Shown here: one piece after another, positions 1-7,532 of the stretch
Numbering within the stretch: position 1 is the stretch's first letter
How the letters are laid out: every line of letters starts with the position of its first letter
DNA from: JAICLL01 sp035252155
GTDB taxonomy: Bacteria; Planctomycetota; Planctomycetia; Pirellulales; JAICIG01
NCBI GenBank assembly: GCA_035252155.1
Contig: DATFDL010000414.1
Location: 1-11,075 of the forward strand
DNA length: 11,075 nt
Direction of reading: 5' to 3'
Made by a program: the position numbers and the translations under genes
Notes under the pieces: generated by a model
The model's input: only the letters and a program-made list of their open reading frames with translations
Told to the model about the DNA's origin: nothing
The model's database searches: none

Positions 1-366
1 GCCACCGAAGAAAAGGTCGATCGCAACGTGCTCACGACCCTGGTCTTCAAAAAGCCGGATGAGAAACTTTCGGCCGAAGAACAGGCGATTCAGAAGAAGC
101 TGAAGGCCCGCGACCAGAAGACGCTCAAGTCGATCCGCGAGCAGCGATCGCAAGGCACGAAGTTTCGCGGGCTGTTCACCGACGAGGTTTTGGCCGAGAT
201 CGGCGGCGACCTGAAGGGCGAAGCCGGCACGCGAGCCGTGCTCGAAGAACCGCCGCACGGCGCCGAGAAAAGCACGTTTACCATGTCGGTTTCGCCCGAC
301 AAGGAGGGGCCACGCGAGCTGTTCGTTTCCATCCCGCTCAAATCGACCTCGGGCAAAAAGAATTAG
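1..366 (+). CDS. C-terminal fragment of unrecognised protein
   Basis: The reading frame is open from the first base and ends at TAG 364-366, so the gene starts upstream of the window; the visible part is 121 residues. A GTG at 28 is in frame, but nothing suggests it is the true start. The fragment is highly charged: a Lys/Glu-rich, probably helical stretch (EKLSAEEQAIQKKLKARDQK) is followed by a more mixed C-terminal part ending in a Lys-rich tail (SGKKN). I do not recognise the family and see no catalytic motif, signal peptide or membrane segment. Amino-acid composition looks like real coding sequence. A small hairpin begins at the stop codon (365-401). It is on the same strand as the caspase gene but separated from it by a palindromic element, so co-transcription is uncertain. 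Confidence 0.6.
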   Translation, partial: ATEEKVDRNVLTTLVFKKPDEKLSAEEQAIQKKLKARDQKTLKSIREQRSQGTKFRGLFTDEVLAEIGGDLKGEAGTRAVLEEPPHGAEKSTFTMSVSPDKEGPRELFVSIPLKSTSGKKN

Positions 367-401
367 ACGATTTGGACCGAACACGGCTGGAAGAATCGTC
401 T
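365..401 (+). terminator. Hairpin at the stop of the first gene, possible terminator
   Basis: AGACGATT (365-372) pairs perfectly with AATCGTCT (394-401) across a 21-nt loop. The stem starts inside the TAG stop codon of the upstream gene. There is no T-run after it, so it is a weak candidate for an intrinsic terminator. It could instead be the outer edge of the palindromic element that begins at 406. Confidence 0.3.
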
Positions 402-405
402 GGAT

Positions 406-559
406 CGGTGGCTGGGGCAGAAGCTGGCCGGCTTCAGCGCCGTGGTGCGAGAATGCTTGGTCGGCCAGCGATGCCCCGGTGGTGAACCAGCCGGGGCATC
501 GCCGCGAACCAGCGTGCTCGTTACTTCGATGCCGTCTCGCGGCTCTGCCCCAGCCACCG
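406..559. repeat. 154-bp imperfect palindrome, MITE/REP-like element
   Basis: The ends are a perfect 15-bp inverted repeat: CGGTGGCTGGGGCAG at 406-420 and its reverse complement at 545-559. The centre is a second perfect 12-bp inverted repeat, GCGATGCCCCGG at 468-479 with its complement at 491-502. A short TGGT/ACCA pair (480-483/486-489) lies at the apex. Between them the two arms are diverged but still alignable, for example CGAGAATGCTTGGT on the left and CGAGCACGCTGGTT on the reverse-complemented right arm. As RNA it would form one long hairpin. There is no ORF-encoded transposase inside, so a non-autonomous element or REP/BIME-like repeat is the likeliest reading. It fills most of the gap between the first gene and the caspase gene and ends 15 bases before the latter's ribosome-binding site. 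Confidence 0.75.
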
Positions 560-574
560 CGGTCCGGGCGCACT

Positions 575-580
575 AAGGAA
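575..580 (+). promoter_or_regulatory. Ribosome-binding site that fixes the caspase gene start
   Basis: AAGGAA lies 6 bases upstream of ATG 587. It supports that ATG over the longer GTG-initiated reading from 479, whose extra residues are encoded by the palindromic repeat. Confidence 0.7.
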
Positions 581-586
581 AAGCAC

Positions 587-3500
587 ATGCATGTTGTCCG
601 GCAACTGGTGTTCGCGACGGGAGCGTTCGCACTGCTGATTTCGTGCGTCGCCGCGCAAGACGAGCCGCGCGAGGGGACGCTCGAGCGCGATTTGATTCGT
701 GTGCGGGTGGAGGAGGAAGGGCGGCCCTGGCTCACCATCAACGCACACGGGCATACCGCGGCTGTCTACGCCTTGGCCTTTTCGCCCGACTCGAAACGGC
801 TCTATTCCGCGGGGCTCGACAAGGTGGTGAACGTTTGGAACACGTCGGCGGCGGTGCGCGATCTGCGGCGCACGCGGCTGCTGGAGCGCAGCCTGCGCTG
901 GCCCGTCAACCGCGGTACGCGCGGGGTGATCTACGCCCTGGCGGTCGCGCCCAACGATGGCCTGCTGGCCATGGCCGGATATGGCGCCTCGAATTACGCG
1001 GGCGAAATCTGGCTCGTCGATACCGTGCAAGGCAACCTGGTGAAGGTCCTGGGCGGCGATCAACAGGGCCAACCACTGGGCCATCAACAGAGCGTTTGGT
1101 CGCTAGCCTTCTCGTCCGACGGCCAGTGGCTGGCGTCGCTCGATTTAGCCGGCCGGGCAATCATTTGGCGGCGGGGCGAGTGGAATCCGACCATCGTCGC
1201 CGAGGACGACGCAAAAACCCATCCCGCCCGCGCGGGCCTCATCGCGCAACGTGTGCAAACACGTCCGTTGGCCGTGATCGGCAACACGCACGTTGTCTTG
1301 CCTGTGTTTCACGCGGTCGCACAAGACGGCGGGCTCCAGTGGCGGCTGCGGCGCGTCGCACTCGACGACGTCACATCGGCGGACACCTTTCCCGCGGTCC
1401 ATCAAGGCATGGTGAAAGCGCTGGCGGCGAGCGCCGACGGCCGCCGCCTGGCCTCGGCCGATTCGGCCGGCACCTTGTGGCTTTGGAATTTGGCGGAGCC
1501 GGCGCGCCCCAAGCAACTCGCGCCAGGGCGGGTCGCGCGGTCGCTCGCGTTCAGCCCGGACGGACGGTTGCTCATCGTGGGCAGCGAATCGGATGGCGAC
1601 ACGAGTGAGCTGCAAGTGTGGGATGTCGCCACGGCACGGCTGCAAAAGAGCCAGACGCTGGCCGACCACGTGCGGGCGTGCGCCGTAAGCCCCGATGGAC
1701 GCCAGGTGGCCTACACCGGCGAGGCGGAACACGCGGTGTTTCTCGGCCGGCCCGAGCCGCTTCCGGCCGAACCGGCGTTGCACGGCGCGGCCCGGCGCGT
1801 GGTCAAGGTGGCGTTCGCGCGCAATGAGCCGCCCTATCGTGTCGGCTTCGGAAATAGCTATCAGTGGGCCGGCTTCAATCAATACGGCGCGGTGGAGCGC
1901 AGCTTCGACACTCAAGCGCTCGCGCTTTCCGCCGCCAATGCCGGCGAGTGGCTGCCGGTCGATTGGGCGCGCGGCGCATGGTCGGCGCGGCGAGAGAACG
2001 ACGCCGAACCCTTGCAGCTTTACCAAGGCAATCAACGGCAAGGCTACGTGCTCATCGCCGACGAAAGCATCCGCTGCTACTGCTGGCTGCCGGGGCCAGA
2101 CGGCCAGCCGGCGGCGGTGGCCGTGGGCACCGATGGGCACAACGACATTTATGTTTGCCGGCTGGCGGGCAATCGAGACAAGGGGGCCTATCCAATTCTG
2201 CGGCGCTTCCGCGGCCATTCCGACTTTCTTACCTCGCTGGGCGTATCGCGCGACGGCCGTTACCTGGTGTCGGGGTCGGCCGATGGCACGGTCCGCTTCT
2301 GGAGCCTCTCGAATTATTCAGCCGGCCGCACGTCCATGGGCCGGTGGGGCGCGGAGTTTGTCGAGCGAGGCGAGCAGCTCACGGTTACCAAGCTCGATCC
2401 CGCCGGGCCGTTGTTTTACAAGGGCGTGCGCGAAGGCGACGTGCTGCGGAGCATCGGCTGGTACGACAACGAAGCCGGCGCCTCGCGGCAAGAGCGGCCC
2501 AGCGAGATCGTCACCGCTCTGAGCAGCGTTTCGTGGCAGACGCAAGTGCTCTTTCAGTTCAGCCGCGGCGGCAACGATCGCGCGCCCTTCCAACTTATGC
2601 CCGCCTGGCAACCGCTGGCCCAATTGTTTGTCAGCGACCAGGACGAATGGGCGTTTTGGACGCCCGAAGGTTATTACGACGCCTCCGCCAACGGGCATAC
2701 GCTGTTTGGCTGGCAGGTCAACCGCGGCCTGTTGGCCACGCCCGATTTCTTTCGCGCCGATCAGTTTCAAAAGAACCTCGAACAGCCCGACGTGATGGAA
2801 CGGTTGCTGCCGACCGGCAGCTTGAACGCCGCGCTGTTGCAGGCCCAACTTCAGCCGCCCGCGCGGCCCGACCTGGTCGTCGCCAATCAAGTCGAAGCCA
2901 CGCCGCGAATCACCGTCATGACGCCGCACATGGGCGACGCGGTCGATAAAACCTCGGCGACGGTCCGGGCGTTGATCGAGGTGCCCGCAGGCGGCGAACT
3001 GGCACAGGCCAAGGCCTTTGCCAACGGCGTGGTGGCCGCCGAACGGCGACTCGTCGAAGAGCGCGAGGCCGAGGGGCGCAAGCAGTTGCTCTACGAATGG
3101 ACGGCGGGACTGCCCGCGGAACAACGCGTGCTGATTCAGGTGATCGCCGGCACGCAAGCCAACACCGTCGCGCTGGGCAGCGTGTTCGTCGAGCGCGGGA
3201 AGATCGAGCGGGCGGTTCGGCCGCCCCGGCTTTATCTACTGGCGGTAGGTATCGACACCTATCGCGATCCGAAGATTCAACCGTTGCGATACGCCGTGGC
3301 CGACGCCCAATCGATCGTTGACTTGTTGCGCGTCAAAGCGCCCGGCCTGTACGACCTGGCTGAGACAAAGCTCCAAACCAACGAACAAGTGACTCGCCAG
3401 CAATGGCAGGCCTCGTTTGCCGAAATGAGCCAGCGACTGAAGGACGACGCTCAGCCCGACGATCTATTTTTGATCTTCATGGCGGGGCACGGCCTGGTCG

Positions 3501-4027
3501 ATGCTGAAGAGCGGCAATACTACTTTGCCAGCTACGATCTATCGGCCGGCGACGTGTTGCGGGGCGTGTATACCGGCTCGATCTCGTGGCGCGACTTCGA
3601 GCTGCTGGCCGATGTTCCTTGCCGCAAGCTGGCGTTTCTCGACACCTGCCATAGCGGCGCCATTCAGCCGCTGCGCACCCGCGATCTGAAGGCAGCCATT
3701 CGGGCGTTGCAGGAAGATGTGGTGCTGACCGTGGCCGCGTCGGCCGGCAACGAGCGCTCCGAAGAAAAACCTGCCTGGCAACATGGCGCGTTTACCAAAA
3801 CTTTGCTGGAGGCATTGGATGGCGGCGCCGACGCCTCGGGCGACGGCGCTGTCAGCCTCGATGAGCTGATCACCTACGTAAAGAGCCAGGTTCCCAAGCT
3901 TACTGAGGGCCGCCAAAACCCCACCGCAGCGCCCGATGAGCTGCTGTCGGTCGTATCACTTCGCCTAACCGGCAAGGGGGCCTCCGCAAAGCCGGTGTTC
4001 CAGGGAAGCAAGGCAGGCGCGCGATAA
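587..4027 (+). CDS. Exported WD40-repeat/PDZ-like/caspase-family (C14) protein
   Basis: A 1146-residue protein. Residues 1-20 form a signal peptide ending in a lipobox-like L-I-S-C (Cys20); cleavage after VAA (21-23) by signal peptidase I is the alternative. WD40-type repeats are visible near 54-86, 114-146, 166-196, 272-302, 315-347, 359-385 and 543-574, several with the typical SPDG and terminal WxW/VW. Residues about 587-665 resemble a PDZ domain (AGPLFYKGVREGDVLRSIG). A linker (673-755) contains WTPEGYYDAS, and 770-870 looks like a beta-sandwich. The caspase/metacaspase-like domain spans about 879-1128, with catalytic His968 in FMAGHG and Cys1021 in DTCHSG. Asp1019, two residues before the Cys, is the position that gives metacaspases basic (Arg/Lys) P1 preference. 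Residues 1082-1093 fit an EF-hand loop (D-x-S-x-D-G, ending in Glu1093). It is probably a periplasmic or surface protease with WD40/PDZ binding modules; its substrate is unknown. Confidence 0.93.
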   Translation: MHVVRQLVFATGAFALLISCVAAQDEPREGTLERDLIRVRVEEEGRPWLTINAHGHTAAVYALAFSPDSKRLYSAGLDKVVNVWNTSAAVRDLRRTRLLERSLRWPVNRGTRGVIYALAVAPNDGLLAMAGYGASNYAGEIWLVDTVQGNLVKVLGGDQQGQPLGHQQSVWSLAFSSDGQWLASLDLAGRAIIWRRGEWNPTIVAEDDAKTHPARAGLIAQRVQTRPLAVIGNTHVVLPVFHAVAQDGGLQWRLRRVALDDVTSADTFPAVHQGMVKALAASADGRRLASADSAGTLWLWNLAEPARPKQLAPGRVARSLAFSPDGRLLIVGSESDGDTSELQVWDVATARLQKSQTLADHVRACAVSPDGRQVAYTGEAEHAVFLGRPEPLPAEPALHGAARRVVKVAFARNEPPYRVGFGNSYQWAGFNQYGAVERSFDTQALALSAANAGEWLPVDWARGAWSARRENDAEPLQLYQGNQRQGYVLIADESIRCYCWLPGPDGQPAAVAVGTDGHNDIYVCRLAGNRDKGAYPILRRFRGHSDFLTSLGVSRDGRYLVSGSADGTVRFWSLSNYSAGRTSMGRWGAEFVERGEQLTVTKLDPAGPLFYKGVREGDVLRSIGWYDNEAGASRQERPSEIVTALSSVSWQTQVLFQFSRGGNDRAPFQLMPAWQPLAQLFVSDQDEWAFWTPEGYYDASANGHTLFGWQVNRGLLATPDFFRADQFQKNLEQPDVMERLLPTGSLNAALLQAQLQPPARPDLVVANQVEATPRITVMTPHMGDAVDKTSATVRALIEVPAGGELAQAKAFANGVVAAERRLVEEREAEGRKQLLYEWTAGLPAEQRVLIQVIAGTQANTVALGSVFVERGKIERAVRPPRLYLLAVGIDTYRDPKIQPLRYAVADAQSIVDLLRVKAPGLYDLAETKLQTNEQVTRQQWQASFAEMSQRLKDDAQPDDLFLIFMAGHGLVDAEERQYYFASYDLSAGDVLRGVYTGSISWRDFELLADVPCRKLAFLDTCHSGAIQPLRTRDLKAAIRALQEDVVLTVAASAGNERSEEKPAWQHGAFTKTLLEALDGGADASGDGAVSLDELITYVKSQVPKLTEGRQNPTAAPDELLSVVSLRLTGKGASAKPVFQGSKAGAR

Positions 4028-4157
4028 TAATTAAGACCGCTTCCACCGGTTGGCCGAGAAGAAACCGTAGCATCGTTCCTGCGGCCTCCGATCAGGACAG
4101 TGCGCGGAACGCCATGGAGGACGTTCCCTAAAAACGTCGCCGCCTCACGGCAGGGTC

Positions 4158-5525
4158 ATGCACGGATTTTCGCGAACACTAGCGCTGATCGCCTGCCTGC
4201 TGGCTTATTGCGAACCCGGCGGCGCGTGGGGTCAAACCGATCGCCCAGCGCCCTCAAGCCGCCGCGACCAAGCCCGACCCTATCGTCAACGGCGTCCCGC
4301 GCCTGCTGCTCCACGCCAGCCAAGACCGCCGGCGACACCGCCCGCGGGCACCGAAGAGCAGCGGACCCAGCGCGCCATGCAGCAGCCCCGCGCCGGCGCT
4401 CTCGGTGGACTGGCGGGTACGTCCGGCGGGGTCCGCGCGCCCCAGAGCGTCGGCCCGTTCATGATGGGCGACTTCCTCACCGGCGGCTCGTTCACCGGGC
4501 CATTGCAACTCTCGGGAGGCTTTTTGGTGCCCGTGCCCACGCCGCCGGGCGTCGAGCCGGTACCGCCGCGCTTTCAGCAACTTACCGTACCCTATGGCAA
4601 CGCCCACCTGGCGGCACCCTTTGCCTTCCGCACGTTCAAAATCGCCGATAACGAAAGCCCCTGGCCGCGCAACCGCTGGTTCTTCACCACCAATTATTTC
4701 AACAACGTCGGCGATACCACTGCCATCACGCGGCAAATGCTCGGCTTCGAACGCACCACCACCGACATGCGTTCGTCGATCGGCTTCCGCTTGCCGTATT
4801 ACACGGTCGATCCCAGCCAACAGCTCGACCCGTTCGCCCCGAGCGGGCAAATCGGCACATTCGGTCGCGGCACCGGCACGCGCGGCGACATCGGCGACTT
4901 CACCATCATCCTCAAACGGGCGGTCATCTTTCAGCCCGAGCAAGGCAACGTGCTCTCCGGCGGCCTGGCCGTCGTCACGCCCACCGGGCCGACGGGCCTG
5001 GGCGGCGTCACCCCGCTCTACTCGGTCAATGGCGTTAAGCACAAAGGTAGCATTCAGCCCTGGGCCGGTTTTTATCGCTCGTTCGGCGAAGCTTTTAACG
5101 GCTGGTTTCTGCAAGGCTTCTCTTCGATCGACGCGCCGTTCTCGGTACACGACGCCACGTTCTGGTACAACGATCTGGGGCTGGGCTATTACCTGCGCCG
5201 CGACGTGCCGAGCGGGTTGACCGGCATTGTGCCCACCGTCGAAGCGCACGTGAACACGCCGCTGGGCAACCGTTTTCACACGGTAAGTCCCACGCCGGCC
5301 TTCTCGCAATTCACCGGCTTTCAGAGCATCACGGGCCAATTGCAATACTCGAACCAGGTGAACATCACTTCGGGCGCCACGTTTATTTTCAACCGTCGCA
5401 CGACGCTCAGCTTCGGTGTGGTGGTGCCCGTGGGTTCGCCGAGCCCGTTTAATTACGAGCTCTTGGCGCAGCTCAACGTGCTGCGGATGCCCTGGTTCCC
5501 AGCCGCGCCGCCCTCGTCGTTGTAA
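4158..5525 (+). CDS. Secreted, probably outer-membrane beta-barrel protein
   Basis: A 455-residue protein starting at ATG 4158; upstream pairing to 16S rRNA is weak (AGGG at 4152-4155, very close to the start), so the start is probable rather than certain. Residues 1 to about 26 form a signal peptide (LALIACLLAY core, cleavage near GAWG). Residues 27-80 are a Pro/Arg/Gln/Ala-rich linker with low complexity. From about 150 to the end, alternating polar/hydrophobic strands rich in Gly, Asn, Phe and Tyr (for example NRWFFTTNYFNN, SSIGFRLPYYTVD, FGVVVPVGSP) look like an outer-membrane barrel. The C-terminus ends in Leu rather than the classical aromatic residue. I do not recognise a named family; planctomycete proteins of this style are usually annotated as hypothetical or transporter-like. 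It lies 130 bp after the caspase gene on the same strand, so the two could be co-transcribed. The gap holds a small hairpin (4120-4125/4133-4138). Confidence 0.8.
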   Translation: MHGFSRTLALIACLLAYCEPGGAWGQTDRPAPSSRRDQARPYRQRRPAPAAPRQPRPPATPPAGTEEQRTQRAMQQPRAGALGGLAGTSGGVRAPQSVGPFMMGDFLTGGSFTGPLQLSGGFLVPVPTPPGVEPVPPRFQQLTVPYGNAHLAAPFAFRTFKIADNESPWPRNRWFFTTNYFNNVGDTTAITRQMLGFERTTTDMRSSIGFRLPYYTVDPSQQLDPFAPSGQIGTFGRGTGTRGDIGDFTIILKRAVIFQPEQGNVLSGGLAVVTPTGPTGLGGVTPLYSVNGVKHKGSIQPWAGFYRSFGEAFNGWFLQGFSSIDAPFSVHDATFWYNDLGLGYYLRRDVPSGLTGIVPTVEAHVNTPLGNRFHTVSPTPAFSQFTGFQSITGQLQYSNQVNITSGATFIFNRRTTLSFGVVVPVGSPSPFNYELLAQLNVLRMPWFPAAPPSSL

Positions 5526-5529
5526 GACC

Positions 5530-5560
5530 GTAGGGTGGGACGAGTGAAACGAGTCCCACC
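5530..5560 (+). repeat. REP-like hairpin, GTAGGGTGGGAC family
   Basis: GTAGGGTGGGAC at 5530-5541 is followed by GTCCCACC at 5553-5560, giving an 8-bp perfect stem (5534-5541/5553-5560) and an 11-nt loop, then TTT. The same opening is found at 10294 and 10986 and, inverted, at 8676-8687. It lies 4 bases after the stop of the barrel-protein gene and may act as its terminator. Confidence 0.7.
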
Positions 5561-5585
5561 TTTGGGTCATCAACCCGCGGCCGAC

Positions 5586-5605
5586 CAGAATTCTTACGAA
5601 TTCTG
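5586..5605 (-). terminator. Hairpin with GUAA tetraloop downstream of the minus-strand cluster
   Basis: CAGAATTC (5586-5593) and GAATTCTG (5598-5605) form a perfect 8-bp stem. Read on the minus strand the loop is GTAA, a GNRA-type tetraloop. It lies 18 bases beyond the hydrolase stop codon in the convergent intergenic region. No U-tract follows, so intrinsic termination is only a possibility; it may stabilise the 3' end or be a repeat. Confidence 0.4.
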
Positions 5606-5627
5606 CTACAATTCTCGATTCTGCTAC
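5600..5627. repeat. Short direct repeat ATTCTGCTAC x2 overlapping a stop codon
   Basis: ATTCTGCTAC occurs at 5600-5609 and 5618-5627, an 18-bp period. The second copy contains the hydrolase stop codon (TAG on the minus strand, 5626-5624), and the first overlaps the tetraloop hairpin. Confidence 0.55.
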
Positions 5628-6475
5628 TCAGCATGCGCGACGTACCGGCCGTGTTCGGGCACGGCCAGATCGTCGAACTCGCGGGCCAGCGTGTGCAGCG
5701 CCAGCCGCATTTCGGGCCCGCGCAGCGCGCGGCCATGCCCGGAGACCACCAGTTCGGGTTCGAGCGCCGCCAACCGCTCGACCGATTCTCGCGCCGCCGG
5801 CCAATCGGAGGTGTAATACCTCGGCGGCCCGTGGATTTCGGTTCGCTGGACGGCGACGGCATAGGCCGACTCTTGGTTCGTGCTGATGAACGCGTCGCCG
5901 GCGATCATCGCGCGGTCGGCATCGCGAAACAGCGAGACATGCCCCGCGGTATGCCCTGGCGTATGAATCCACCGCCAATCCGCCATGCCGGGAACGGAGC
6001 CGTCGGCCGGCAGCGCCAACAACCACTGGCTGACATCGATCGGTCCGCGCGGATAAAACCGCGAGAGGGCCGACATCAAACCTCCGCCCACCGTGGGGTC
6101 GGGCGGTGGATAGGGCTCGCTGCCATTCAAGTACGCGTGTTCCTCGATGTGGGCATAAATTGGCACGTCCCATCGCTGCGCCAATTCCTCCAGCGCGCCG
6201 ACGTGGTCGAAATGTCCGTGCGACAAAATGATGGCGGCCGGACGCGAACCGGAGCCGAATCGTCGTTCGACGGCGTCGAGAATAAACGTGGTCGATCCCA
6301 TTACGCCGGCGTCGATGAGCAGCCACTCACCGCTGCCCGCCCCCGGCGGACCGAAATAGACCGCATTGACGATGGCCAATCGCTGGTACGCCAGATCGTC
6401 GGCCACTTCGTGAAGGCCGGCGTCGTTTTCCAAATCGGCAAGCGCGGCGGACGAAACGGGCACTTGTTCTTGCAT
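5624..6475 (-). CDS. MBL-fold metallohydrolase (glyoxalase II-like)
   Basis: A 283-residue metallo-beta-lactamase-fold hydrolase that should bind a two-metal centre. The ligand set is complete: HGHFDH at 86-91 (His86, His88, Asp90, His91), His175 in the PGHTAGH motif, Asp194 in AGDAF and His247 in SGHG. No signal peptide or membrane segment is visible, so it is probably cytoplasmic. The start is the ATG at 6475, preceded by AGGAGA; a longer reading to 6541 lacks this support. The substrate cannot be assigned: glyoxalase II, general thioesterase/lactonase and quorum-quenching families share these motifs. It follows prs by 84 bp on the same strand, so it is probably the last gene of that transcript. 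Confidence 0.9.
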   Translation of the reverse strand: MQEQVPVSSAALADLENDAGLHEVADDLAYQRLAIVNAVYFGPPGAGSGEWLLIDAGVMGSTTFILDAVERRFGSGSRPAAIILSHGHFDHVGALEELAQRWDVPIYAHIEEHAYLNGSEPYPPPDPTVGGGLMSALSRFYPRGPIDVSQWLLALPADGSVPGMADWRWIHTPGHTAGHVSLFRDADRAMIAGDAFISTNQESAYAVAVQRTEIHGPPRYYTSDWPAARESVERLAALEPELVVSGHGRALRGPEMRLALHTLAREFDDLAVPEHGRYVAHAE

Positions 6476-6480
6476 GGCTC

Positions 6481-6486
6481 TCTCCT
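6481..6486 (-). promoter_or_regulatory. Ribosome-binding site of the MBL-fold gene
   Basis: AGGAGA on the minus strand lies 5 bases before ATG 6475. It chooses this start over the in-frame upstream codon near 6541. Confidence 0.75.
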
Positions 6487-6559
6487 GATGTTTCGAGGCG
6501 AAAGGCGAACCTGCAATCCGCGCGCCCCGCGAAAGCCACAAACGGTGCGCATGGCGACA

Positions 6560-7504
6560 CTACACAAACAGCCGGCTTACCGATTCGTTGCGGTGAATGC
6601 GCTTGATGGCCTCGCCCAGCAAGTGCGCGACCGTCAGCACTTGGATCTTGGCCAGCTTTTTCTCGGGCGGCAGCGGGATGGTGTCGGTGATCACAATGCT
6701 CTTGATGGGGGCTTTTTGCAGGTTCTCGATCGCTTTGCCGCAGAGCACGCCGTGCGTCGCCGCGACGTGTACTTCGCGGGCGCCGGCCTCGTGTACCTTG
6801 TTCGCCGCCCCGCAAATCGAGCCGCCCGTGCTGATCATGTCGTCGAACATCAAGGCCACCTTGCCCTCGACCGAGGCCCCGATGATGTTCTCTTGCCGCG
6901 TTTTTTCGGCGCTGCTGCGGCGCTTGTCGACAATGGCCAGCCGCGTGCCCAGCCGCTTGGCGTGCCCCAACGCCCGTTTGGTGCTCCCCTCGTCCGGGCT
7001 GACCACTACCAGATCGTCTTCGGAAAACCTCATCCGGGCAAAATGGTCGTTGAGCACCGGCGAAGCATAAAGGTGATCGACCGGCACGTCGAAAAAACCC
7101 TGAATCTGAGCGGCGTGCAGATCCATCGCCAACACTCGGTTCGCGCCCGATCGCGTGATCAAATTGGCCACCAGCTTGGCGGTGATCGGCACGCGGCCTT
7201 CGTCCTTGCGGTCTTGCCGGGCGTAGCCGTAGTAGGGCACGACCGCGGTGATCCGCTCGGCGCTGGCCCGCATGCAGCTTTCGATCATGATCAAAAGCTC
7301 CATCAGGTTTTCGTTCACCGGCGGGCAGGTGGGCTGCACCAAGAAGACATCGCGGCCGCGCACGTCTTCGTCGATCTTGCAAGAGATCTCGCCGTCGGGA
7401 AAGTTGCCCATCGAGATCGCCCCCAGCGGCAAGCCCAGATAATCGCAGATGCGGGTCGCCAGCTCGGGGTTGGCCCGGCCGCTAAAAATCTTCAGATCGT
7501 TCAT
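6560..7504 (-). CDS. prs: Ribose-phosphate pyrophosphokinase (PRPP synthetase)
   Basis: A 314-residue protein, the normal length for class I PRPP synthetase. The enzyme transfers pyrophosphate from ATP to ribose 5-phosphate, giving PRPP for purine, pyrimidine, NAD, His and Trp synthesis in the cytoplasm. Visible landmarks are NFPDGEI (34-40), FLVQPTCPPVNENLMEL (54-70), the ATP-binding YYGYARQDRK (91-100), the catalytic His129 in MDLHAAQIQGFFD, the flexible-loop VDKRR (192-196, Lys194) and the PRPP/ribose-phosphate loop DDMISTGGS (221-229). ATG 7504 gives the canonical N-terminus (LKIFSGRANPELA). It lies 56 bp downstream of the glmU-like gene. That pairing (glmU/gcaD-prs) is known in Bacillus and other bacteria. 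The apparent ribosome-binding sequence lies in the arm of a hairpin (7514-7532). Confidence 0.98.
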   Translation of the reverse strand: MNDLKIFSGRANPELATRICDYLGLPLGAISMGNFPDGEISCKIDEDVRGRDVFLVQPTCPPVNENLMELLIMIESCMRASAERITAVVPYYGYARQDRKDEGRVPITAKLVANLITRSGANRVLAMDLHAAQIQGFFDVPVDHLYASPVLNDHFARMRFSEDDLVVVSPDEGSTKRALGHAKRLGTRLAIVDKRRSSAEKTRQENIIGASVEGKVALMFDDMISTGGSICGAANKVHEAGAREVHVAATHGVLCGKAIENLQKAPIKSIVITDTIPLPPEKKLAKIQVLTVAHLLGEAIKRIHRNESVSRLFV

Positions 7505-7513
7505 TGATCGGTC

Positions 7514-7532
7514 CCTCTCCCACCGGGAGAGG
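7514..7532. repeat. REP-like hairpin overlapping the prs ribosome-binding site
   Basis: CCTCTCCC (7514-7521) and GGGAGAGG (7525-7532) form a perfect 8-bp stem with a 3-nt loop, followed on the plus strand by GGTGAGGG (7536-7543). It resembles the widespread CCCTCTCCC/GGGAGAGG intergenic repeat. On the minus strand the prs-proximal arm, GGGAGAGG, ends 9 bases before ATG 7504 and is the only purine-rich ribosome-binding candidate for prs. Confidence 0.7.

Noticed and set aside
479..586. GTG-initiated N-terminal extension of the caspase protein
   Set aside because: The extra residues are encoded by the palindromic repeat, and the ATG at 587 has a good ribosome-binding site followed directly by a signal peptide.
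1145..2218. 357-codon antisense frame inside the caspase gene
   Set aside because: The sense frame contains WD40 repeats throughout this stretch; the antisense translation shows no domain.
4254..5573. 439-codon antisense frame opposite the barrel-protein gene
   Set aside because: The translation is Arg/Gly/Ala-rich shadow sequence. The plus-strand frame has a signal peptide and barrel-like strands.
6476..6541. N-terminal extension of the MBL-fold hydrolase
   Set aside because: AGGAGA lies immediately upstream of ATG 6475, and the extension has no family-like sequence.
5633..7507. 624-codon open frame on the plus strand opposite the hydrolase and prs
   Set aside because: It runs antisense across two genes with clear catalytic motifs and their intergenic gap. 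Its His/Arg/Gly-rich translation has no recognisable domain. Long antisense frames are expected at this GC content.
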